Below are positions 1 through 4,985 of a stretch of 8,602 nucleotides of DNA, piece after piece. Under the pieces are notes generated by a model. It was not told the origin of the DNA and searched no databases. It saw nothing but the letters and a program-made list of their open reading frames with translations. Within the stretch, counting starts at the first letter, position 1. Every line of letters starts with the position of its first letter. This DNA comes from Dehalococcoidia bacterium. GTDB taxonomy: Bacteria > Chloroflexota > Dehalococcoidia > Lucifugimonadales > UBA3495. A program made the translations under genes and the position numbers. Where the stretch lies: positions 1 through 8,602 of the forward strand of contig JAJDXU010000324.1 in assembly GCA_022823105.1 (NCBI GenBank), read 5' to 3'.

Positions 1-76
1 GCGCTGGGTAATATGGTACGCATGGCGGAAGGGTTGGAGCAATGCGGAAGTGTCGCCGCGCGGGGGAGTCTTAACT

Positions 77-108
77 GGGGGTTTTGGGGGATTTGGGTGA
101 TGATGGGG
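77..108 (+). other. G-quadruplex motif
   Basis: Four G-runs lie on the + strand: G5 (77-81), G5 (86-90), G3 (95-97) and G4 (105-108). The loops are TTTT, ATTT and TGATGAT, of 4, 4 and 7 nt. This fits the canonical rule of four runs of at least three G with loops of 1-7 nt. A fifth run (G5 at 62-66) lies just upstream behind a 10-nt gap. The motif is on the coding strand relative to the genes that follow, so it could fold in the non-template DNA or in any transcript reading through. Folding in vivo is inference. Confidence 0.6.
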
Positions 109-438
109 AGCGATAGCACGTCTTTTTGCCGCCAAAGGCGCGTTCATCACAAAAAATTGGGCGTTTTGGCACACACCGGAATGACTGTGCTACCTGAATT
201 GGGGTGGCGGTGGCACTCGGCTTGGCACCTTGCGCTACGCTGGTACCCATGAGCGCAAAGCCAGGCTACGCGGCGGCGCCCAGCGTGCCCGCCGACGAAC
301 TCGCGACATTGCGTACGCTATATCATCACCGATTGACGCTATGCACCCAAAAACCACCCTCAGCGACGATTTATTGCCATGCGTGGCACGTTGATTGTCC
401 AAATGCTACACTGGCACTCAAAACAACTCTCAAGGCGC

Positions 439-444
439 AGGAGG
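439..444 (+). promoter_or_regulatory. Ribosome-binding site that fixes the propeller gene start
   Basis: AGGAGG lies 5 nt before the ATG at 450. It is the only good Shine-Dalgarno sequence in the open frame, so it decides for the start at 450 over the longer GTG (204) and ATG (249) options. Confidence 0.75.
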
Positions 445-449
445 CGACC

Positions 450-1541
450 ATGGTTGATCTCACATCATCGACAAGCGTCAACGAACTTGGGTTGGCCGTC
501 GGAACTCCCTCCGTCCGGTCAGTGGGACCGCTGGCGTTCGGGCCGGAAGGTATCTTATTCATCGCAGACAACGTGGGCGCGTCCATATTCGCGGTTGACG
601 TAGGCGACACCGGCGGCGGCAAGCCCGAGTCCGTCAACCTCGAGAACATCGACGCCTCGCTGGCATCATATCTGGGATGTTCACGTGAGGATGTAGCAAT
701 ACGCGATATGGCGGTCCACCCCGCTTCAAGCAACGTCTATCTGTCCGTCATGCGGGGCACCGGCGACGCCGCAATTCCGGTCGTCATCAGGGTCAGCGGC
801 GACGGTTCAATCGTCGATGTGCCGCTGGAAAACGTCCCGTTTTCGCAGTACGCCATCACCGATGCTGCCGACGAAGACGACCCTCGGCTGGTTACCCGGA
901 TGAAGCTGCGGACGGTTACCGTGACCGATATGTCCTATGTGGAGGGACTCCTCCTGGTCGCCGGCACTTCCAACGAGGAGTTCACGTCAACGCTGCGGCG
1001 CATACCTTTCCCATTCGACGGCGATGGCAAATCCAATTCGCTCGAGATATTCCACGTTTCCCACGGTCAGTACGAAACGGCCGCTCCCATTCGCGCGTTC
1101 GTGCCCTACCAAGGCAACACCAGCATCCTGGCGAGCTACACGTGCACTCCGGTCGTCCAGTTCAACCTGTCCGATTTCGACTCGGGCAAGCACATCATGG
1201 GCAAGACGGTCGCCGAGTTGGGCTCGCACAACCACCCATTAGACCTCGTCTCCTACCAGCACGACGGTGGCGAATTCCTGCTGGTCTGCAACGACCGGCA
1301 CCCGCTGTTCAAGATCGCCTGCAAGGACATCGACGTGCAGGGCCCGCTGACGGTGCCGGACGATTCCCTGGACGCTTCGCCGGCGGATCCGGTCACGCCC
1401 GGCGTGGGCGTACCCCGCGAGTTGCTGCCCCATCCGGGCGTCAAACGGATGGCCAACCTCAACGGCAGCGGCGTGCTGATGCTGCAGCAGGATGACGACG
1501 GAGGTTCCCACCTGCGCACCTACGCTACCGCGACGCTGTGA
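450..1541 (+). CDS. Uncharacterised beta-propeller-like protein (363 aa)
   Basis: The protein is 363 residues. It shows recurring beta-blade-like segments: about 24-51 (with AFGPEGILFIAD), 85-101 (IRDMAVHPASSNVYLSV), 158-187, 213-240, 263-294 and 331-361. The pattern resembles the NHL/SMP-30 type of beta-propeller, in which each blade pairs a hydrophobic strand with a Gly/Asn/Asp turn. Strings such as EIFHVSHGQYETAAPIR, GNTSILASYTCTPVVQF and HPLFKIACKDID look like a conserved family that I have met as unnamed hypothetical proteins in several phyla; this is recollection. No function is known to me. From this start there is no signal peptide or membrane segment, although propellers of this type are often exported. 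No catalytic motif is evident. The stop codon overlaps the next gene's GTG start, so the two are probably translated together. The frame is confident, the fold moderate and the function unknown. Confidence 0.85.
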   Translation: MVDLTSSTSVNELGLAVGTPSVRSVGPLAFGPEGILFIADNVGASIFAVDVGDTGGGKPESVNLENIDASLASYLGCSREDVAIRDMAVHPASSNVYLSVMRGTGDAAIPVVIRVSGDGSIVDVPLENVPFSQYAITDAADEDDPRLVTRMKLRTVTVTDMSYVEGLLLVAGTSNEEFTSTLRRIPFPFDGDGKSNSLEIFHVSHGQYETAAPIRAFVPYQGNTSILASYTCTPVVQFNLSDFDSGKHIMGKTVAELGSHNHPLDLVSYQHDGGEFLLVCNDRHPLFKIACKDIDVQGPLTVPDDSLDASPADPVTPGVGVPRELLPHPGVKRMANLNGSGVLMLQQDDDGGSHLRTYATATL

Positions 1542-2632
1542 ACTCACTGCGTCAACTGCAACTGGAGTGGGAGGAGCACCAGGGGCGGGCTCGCATAGCA
1601 GTCGTCGGTTGGACTGAAACCGAACTGCGCGAACTGGCCGACGCGGACGCCGCCACGCTGTCGCGGCGTCTCGCCTTCTACCCCAGCGAATCGCTGGGCG
1701 GCGCCCCCGCTCGCCCCGCCGTGCCACCCGTCGCCGGGAGTTTCCTGTCGCGAGGCGACGTCGTGCTATTTGTTCCGCGATTTCCGCTATCGGTTGGCAC
1801 GCGCTATTCGCTCCTCGTCGACTGCCCTGATACGGGCGACTGCGAGATCTGGACGACCCAGCGACCGGCAAGGGCAGCCGATCCCGTGGCCGAGGTCCTC
1901 GAGATTTACCCGACGGCATCCGAAGTACCACTGAACCTGCTCCGGCTCTACGTCCAGTTCTCCCATCCCATGAGCGAGTCCTGGGCCATGAGCGCGATCA
2001 GCGTGGGTTGTCAGGACACCGGCGAATCTCTGGAGGACGTGTTCCTGCCTCCCGAACCCGAGCTTTGGGATGCCGGCCGCAGCCGCTTGACCATGTTGCT
2101 GGACCCTGGCCGAATCAAGCGGGGGCTGGCGCCCAACCTAGAATCGGGATATCCACTAGCGGAGGGGATGACGGTCGTTGTTACCATTGACCGCGCCTTT
2201 CGTGACGCCAGGGGCCAACCCCTCCGGGCTCCTGCCCGGCGGATTTACCGAGTCGGCCCGGCTATGCGGTCCCGCGCGGACCCAGCCGGCTGGACTCTGA
2301 ACGTCCCACCTGCCGCCTCATCGATACCTTTGCGGGTCGAGTTCGACCGCTCCCTGGACCACGGGCTGCTTCAACACAGCCTGTCCGTCCAGGACCCGAC
2401 GGGCGCGATATTGGATGGAGTCAGCACAATCGGACACTCGGAGCTCAGTTGGAGTTTCACGCCCGAATTCCCATGGCATTCGGGCGAACACCGCCTGCTC
2501 ATAGAGCCACGCCTAGAAGACGTGGCCGGAAACACCCCGATACGGGTATTCGACCGGGACGTCTCCAGACCCGAAGATGACCCGCTGCCGGCCGCTGTGA
2601 CCCACCTCTCTTTTATCTGCGTCGCCCGGTGA
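1538..2632 (+). CDS. Multi-domain Ig-like protein of unknown function (364 aa)
   Basis: The GTG start at 1538 overlaps the upstream TGA (GTGA, 1538-1541), the arrangement of translational coupling or reinitiation. No separate strong Shine-Dalgarno sequence is needed or seen. The protein reads as beta-sandwich units. An N-terminal unit (about 18-95) ends in VGTRYSLLVD. A unit at about 116-170 contains YPTASEVPLNLLRLYVQFS followed by HPMSE, very like the SbsA-type Ig-like (Big_5) signature in which an Asn and an FSxPM motif recur. The segment 183-240 carries DPGRIKRGL and FRDARGQPL. A final Ig-like unit (about 250-342) has the WSFTPEFPWHSGEHRLLIEP strand pair and the LEDVAGN turn. The DPGRIKRG block recalls a widespread unnamed family (recollection). 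No signal peptide, lipobox or membrane helix is visible. A structural or binding role beside the propeller protein is inference. Confidence 0.85.
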   Translation: MNSLRQLQLEWEEHQGRARIAVVGWTETELRELADADAATLSRRLAFYPSESLGGAPARPAVPPVAGSFLSRGDVVLFVPRFPLSVGTRYSLLVDCPDTGDCEIWTTQRPARAADPVAEVLEIYPTASEVPLNLLRLYVQFSHPMSESWAMSAISVGCQDTGESLEDVFLPPEPELWDAGRSRLTMLLDPGRIKRGLAPNLESGYPLAEGMTVVVTIDRAFRDARGQPLRAPARRIYRVGPAMRSRADPAGWTLNVPPAASSIPLRVEFDRSLDHGLLQHSLSVQDPTGAILDGVSTIGHSELSWSFTPEFPWHSGEHRLLIEPRLEDVAGNTPIRVFDRDVSRPEDDPLPAAVTHLSFICVAR

Positions 2633-2871
2633 CAGGCAACTCCGGCTGGTTACGTCCAGTCGACTGGCAGGCGGCGGGCCCAGAGCCCCGTTGTCGGTCA
2701 GGTCACTGGCGTTTTGCTGAGGCTCATACCGTTATCCCGAGGCGTTCTTCGAGCGGTTTGGCACAGTAGTCGGGATCAGCCACCCCGCGAGGTGGATGCC
2801 ACGCAGGCCGGATGAAACCCCAAACATGCCCGCAACGCCATCGCGTCGGGACATTCCTAATATCGCGAAAT

Positions 2872-2881
2872 CAAATATTTG
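2872..2881. promoter_or_regulatory. Candidate operator palindrome
   Basis: CAAATATTTG is a perfect 10-bp palindrome in the AT-rich block upstream of the lipoprotein operon promoter. Its centre is about 19-20 bp, or roughly two helical turns, from the centre of the next dyad (2890-2902). A palindrome of this length could occur by chance in AT-rich DNA. Confidence 0.3.
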
Positions 2882-2889
2882 CACAGCCT

Positions 2890-2902
2890 GATAATGATTA
2901 TT
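2890..2902. promoter_or_regulatory. Candidate Fur-family-like operator
   Basis: GATAATGATTATT matches the 6-1-6 Fur-type unit GATAATxATTATC at every defined position except the last. Against the full 19-bp consensus the match weakens on the right side. The core ATAAT-G-ATTAT is a perfect dyad. It ends 7 bp before the -35 element of the candidate promoter, so a bound protein could block or contact RNA polymerase. Whether the host has a Fur-family regulator that reads this site is unknown. Confidence 0.35.
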
Positions 2903-2909
2903 CGTTCCG

Positions 2910-2938
2910 TTGACATGCCTGATTACGTACATTAGACT
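2910..2938 (+). promoter_or_regulatory. Sigma70-type promoter for the ABC importer operon
   Basis: A perfect -35 (TTGACA, 2910-2915) is followed by a 17-bp spacer and a -10 of TAGACT (2933-2938, four of six consensus bases). Transcription would start near 2945, giving a leader of about 130 nt before the first lipoprotein gene. It is the best promoter-like sequence in the intergenic region, and it is correctly placed and oriented for the operon. Confidence 0.65.
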
Positions 2939-2946
2939 TGCACACC

Positions 2947-2960
2947 AATCGGTAATCGGC
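2947..2960 (+). repeat. Tandem 7-bp direct repeat at the transcript start
   Basis: AATCGGT is followed directly by AATCGGC, with six of seven bases repeated. It lies just after the predicted transcription start. It could be a direct-repeat regulator site or simple coincidence. Confidence 0.3.
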
Positions 2961-3007
2961 AAAATTTACGTGGTATTAGCGTTTAACATCAGAACTTCCC
3001 GTTTTCA

Positions 3008-3032
3008 GGTACGGTTCGCGTTAGAACGTACC
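3008..3032 (+). promoter_or_regulatory. Leader-RNA hairpin
   Basis: GGTAC (3008-3012) pairs with GTACC (3028-3032), and GTTC (3014-3017) with GAAC (3024-3027). This makes a 9-bp stem with one bulged G (3013) and a 6-nt loop. It lies in the predicted 5' leader, about 30 nt upstream of the Shine-Dalgarno sequence. No T-tract follows, so it is not an intrinsic terminator. It could stabilise the message or be part of a larger regulatory fold. Confidence 0.45.
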
Positions 3033-3061
3033 GCCAATTGATCCGAGACGCGCACGGCACC

Positions 3062-3068
3062 GGAGGTG
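3062..3068 (+). promoter_or_regulatory. Ribosome-binding site of lipoprotein 1
   Basis: GGAGGTG ends 5 nt before ATG 3074. It selects this ATG over the in-frame TTG at 3038, which would add 12 residues in front of an otherwise well-formed lipoprotein signal. The string GGAGGTGTTC (3062-3071) recurs exactly before the second lipoprotein gene. Confidence 0.75.
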
Positions 3069-3073
3069 TTCCG

Positions 3074-4942
3074 ATGAGTTGGTTCAGGAACAGTCGCATC
3101 ACTTTGATTTGCCTCGTATCAGCGGCGTTACTATTAACCCCGATCATCGCATGCGGCACGGCTGGAGAATCCGAGCTCGAATCCCAGCAGCCCGCTGCCG
3201 CGCCGCAATCAGCCGCCCAGCAGGCAGCTCCTGCCCAGGCAGCAGCAACTTCGCCCCCTGCCGCGGCTGCCCCATCGGGTGGATCACAACCGGCGCCGGC
3301 TCAAGCCCAGGCGGCTCCGACAGCAGCGCCACAAGCGGCGTCCTCAGACTCCACAGTGCAGGCCGTCGAGCCCATGGGCACCCTGAATACCGGCCTGAAA
3401 GAGATGGGCCCGTTCTTCCTGCATCCCAGCAACCTGGGCAATCCGCAGATCTTCGTTCACGGCACTGCGCCCATCGGCGAAGGCCTGCTCCAACAGGACC
3501 TTAACCGCGAGGTCAGCGGTCTCCTCGCAGAGTCGTGGGAAGTCTCCGAAGACTACCTGACCTGGACGTTCCGCCTGAACAAAGGCGTCATGTTCCACAA
3601 GGGATACGGGGAAATGACCTCCGAGGACGTGATGTGGACCATGCGCCAGTGGGGCCTCAGCAAACACCCTCGCGCCGGCCAGCTCACCACGTTCTGGGAA
3701 GAACGCCCCGGCACCGAAATCGTTGACCCGTACACCCTCACGGTCAACACCGGCGAACCCGTGGTGGAGGTCATCGCTCAACGGTGGCACATGACTCCCG
3801 GCGGCGGTTCCACGTTCATCGCCAGCAGAAAGCAAACCGAAGAGCTCGGAGTCGATGAAGCCAGCACCCAGATCGCCGCCACCGGCCCGTGGGAAATCGT
3901 TGAGCATCGCACCGGCGAGTTCTGGAAGATGGAAGCGGTGCGCGACCACTGGCGCCACACCCCCGAATTCGCCGAATTCGTGATGTGGGAGATACCCGAG
4001 GAGGCTTCCCGGCTGGCCGGATTCCAGACCGGCAAACTGGATACCTTCCTCATGTCATTTGACACCATCCCCAGCGTCCTCGAGGTTGAAGGAGCGCAGC
4101 TCATGACGGTTCCCAACGCCGTTGAGATGGGCCTCCGCATCTACGGCAACTGGTATCCGATCGAAGGAGTGGAAGCCAGGTCCGGATACGACGCTGAACT
4201 GCCCTGGGTTTCGCCCACCGACGATGTGAATTCCCCCGAGTGGGAACGGGCCGTCAAGGTACGCCTGGCCTTGGTCACCGCCATCGACCGGCAGGCCCTG
4301 GTCGACACCATTCTCTCCGGATACGGCCACATCAACACCCCGATGCGGAACTACACCGGATTCGAGCATTATCTCGACGGCAGGGACTGGGAATTCAACC
4401 CGGACCGGGCCCGCGAACTGATCGCGGAAGCCGGCTATCCCGATGGGTTCAGCATCACCCTGACGCCGTCCCTCCGTGGCGCTCCCGCGGAGGTTGAAGG
4501 CTGCGAAGCCATCTCCCAGATGTGGGGCGACATTGGCTTGGACGTGAACTTCCAGCGGGTGCCTTATGGGACCCTGCGGCCCCAGTTGGTCGGGCGCACC
4601 TACCAGGGCGCGACCTGCCACGCCGGTTCGCCGCTTCCCACTCCCGCCACCGGATTCGGAAGCTACCTGAGCGCGAATCCGTTCAATCGTGGGCTTGAGC
4701 ACTGGTGGTCGGAGTCCAAGATGATCGAGGCGCAGGCCGCCGTTGACCCGGACGATCGTGAAGTGCTTGAGCGTGAAATCGGTCAATTCCTGTTCGACAA
4801 CGTGCTGACCGACATCAATTACTACACCATCGATGCCGTCTGGCCGGTGGGCCCGCGCATCGAGCCCTGGACCGAACACGTGAGGACGACCGACGTGCGC
4901 CAGATCAACGGCTACGAGTACATCCGCCACCGGCGGCCGTAG
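3074..4942 (+). CDS. ABC importer solute-binding lipoprotein 1, family 5 (peptide/nickel type, 622 aa)
   Basis: This is an extracytoplasmic ligand-binding subunit of a Dpp/Opp-type ABC importer. Residues 1-26 form a lipoprotein signal (Arg5/Arg8, hydrophobic core, lipobox IIAC) with Cys27 as the lipidated residue. Residues about 28-97 are a low-complexity Ala/Pro/Gln/Ser linker that would tether the domain above the membrane. The SBP_bac_5 domain follows: LTWTFRLNKGV and FHKGYGEMTSEDVMW at about 162-187 match the family's strand-turn signature; VRLALVTAIDRQALVDTIL starts at 396; and RARELIAEAGYPDGFSITL lies near 447-465. Cys477 and Cys515 are conserved in the paralogue downstream and may form a disulfide. 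The protein is somewhat longer than typical DppA/OppA because of the linker. It heads the operon and probably delivers ligand to the permeases at 7579-8602. The ligand cannot be read from the sequence: peptides are the default, and nickel, opines or sugars are also known in the family. Confidence 0.93.
   Translation: MSWFRNSRITLICLVSAALLLTPIIACGTAGESELESQQPAAAPQSAAQQAAPAQAAATSPPAAAAPSGGSQPAPAQAQAAPTAAPQAASSDSTVQAVEPMGTLNTGLKEMGPFFLHPSNLGNPQIFVHGTAPIGEGLLQQDLNREVSGLLAESWEVSEDYLTWTFRLNKGVMFHKGYGEMTSEDVMWTMRQWGLSKHPRAGQLTTFWEERPGTEIVDPYTLTVNTGEPVVEVIAQRWHMTPGGGSTFIASRKQTEELGVDEASTQIAATGPWEIVEHRTGEFWKMEAVRDHWRHTPEFAEFVMWEIPEEASRLAGFQTGKLDTFLMSFDTIPSVLEVEGAQLMTVPNAVEMGLRIYGNWYPIEGVEARSGYDAELPWVSPTDDVNSPEWERAVKVRLALVTAIDRQALVDTILSGYGHINTPMRNYTGFEHYLDGRDWEFNPDRARELIAEAGYPDGFSITLTPSLRGAPAEVEGCEAISQMWGDIGLDVNFQRVPYGTLRPQLVGRTYQGATCHAGSPLPTPATGFGSYLSANPFNRGLEHWWSESKMIEAQAAVDPDDREVLEREIGQFLFDNVLTDINYYTIDAVWPVGPRIEPWTEHVRTTDVRQINGYEYIRHRRP
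3155..3364 (+). repeat. Low-complexity Ala/Pro/Gln linker of lipoprotein 1
   Basis: GCG/GCC/CAG/CCG-type codons repeat irregularly between the lipobox cysteine and the folded domain (residues about 28-97). The stretch is simple-sequence in composition without a fixed repeat unit. Its likely role is a flexible tether from the lipid anchor. Confidence 0.7.
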
Positions 4943-4960
4943 CCGAACGTGAGAGGCGAT

Positions 4961-4985
4961 CTGTTCACAAGAACAGGAGGTGTTC
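4961..4985 (+). promoter_or_regulatory. Hairpin overlapping the ribosome-binding site of lipoprotein 2
   Basis: CTGTTC (4961-4966) and GAACAG (4971-4976) form a perfect 6-bp stem with an ACAA loop. The 3' arm shares its last two bases with the Shine-Dalgarno AGGAGG (4975-4980), which lies 5 nt before ATG 4986. GAAC (4971-4974) could instead pair with GTTC (4982-4985), putting the Shine-Dalgarno in the loop. The two pairings are mutually exclusive. This could tune translation of the second lipoprotein relative to the first, which is inference. The site also favours ATG 4986 over the GTG at 4980, which sits inside the Shine-Dalgarno. Confidence 0.5.

Larger units (their letters stand above)
1..449. 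other. Non-coding, G-rich upstream region
   Basis: I see no credible gene in this stretch. The open frames crossing it lack Shine-Dalgarno sequences and give Cys/His/Trp-rich translations unlike a folded protein. The + strand is strongly G-rich between about 40 and 110 and contains a G-quadruplex motif, listed separately. An open frame continuous with the propeller gene extends upstream to a GTG at 204, but nothing resembling a ribosome-binding site precedes that codon or the in-frame ATG at 249. I could not find a convincing -35/-10 pair for the downstream gene. TTGATT at 391-396 and TACACT at 407-412 are only 10 bp apart. Confidence 0.6.
2633..2909. other. Intergenic stretch with open but unassigned frames
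   Basis: No gene can be supported here. A 12-bp perfect palindrome, CCAGTCGACTGG (2656-2667), follows the upstream stop but has no T-tract, so I do not call it a terminator. Between about 2721 and 2891 the + strand is open for 56 codons and between 2870 and 2724 the - strand is open for 48 codons, both without a plausible start or Shine-Dalgarno. The - strand reading ends in a protein-like tail (DPDYCAKPLEERLGITV), so a decayed gene end or an interspersed repeat is possible. From about 2855 the base composition turns AT-rich relative to the rest of the window. Confidence 0.5.

Noticed and set aside
13..252. Open frame of 79 codons on the + strand at the left edge
   Set aside because: No Shine-Dalgarno, G-run-driven Trp/Gly-rich translation, and it overlaps the G-quadruplex motif; it looks non-coding.
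333..412. TTGACG (333-338) or TTGATT (391-396) as a -35 for the propeller gene
   Set aside because: No -10-like hexamer at 16-18 bp from either; the nearest, TACACT at 407-412, is 10 bp from the second and far from the first.
1239..1931. 230-codon open frame on the - strand across the propeller/Ig junction
   Set aside because: Arg-rich low-quality translation antisense to two well-formed genes joined by a GTGA overlap.
2656..2667. 12-bp palindrome CCAGTCGACTGG after the Ig-like gene as a terminator
   Set aside because: No loop room and no T-tract follows; a palindrome of this length is expected by chance about twice in a window of this size.
3155..3364. Linker DNA as a CRISPR-like or tandem repeat array
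   Set aside because: There is no fixed repeat unit or spacer pattern; it is low-complexity coding sequence for a lipoprotein tether.
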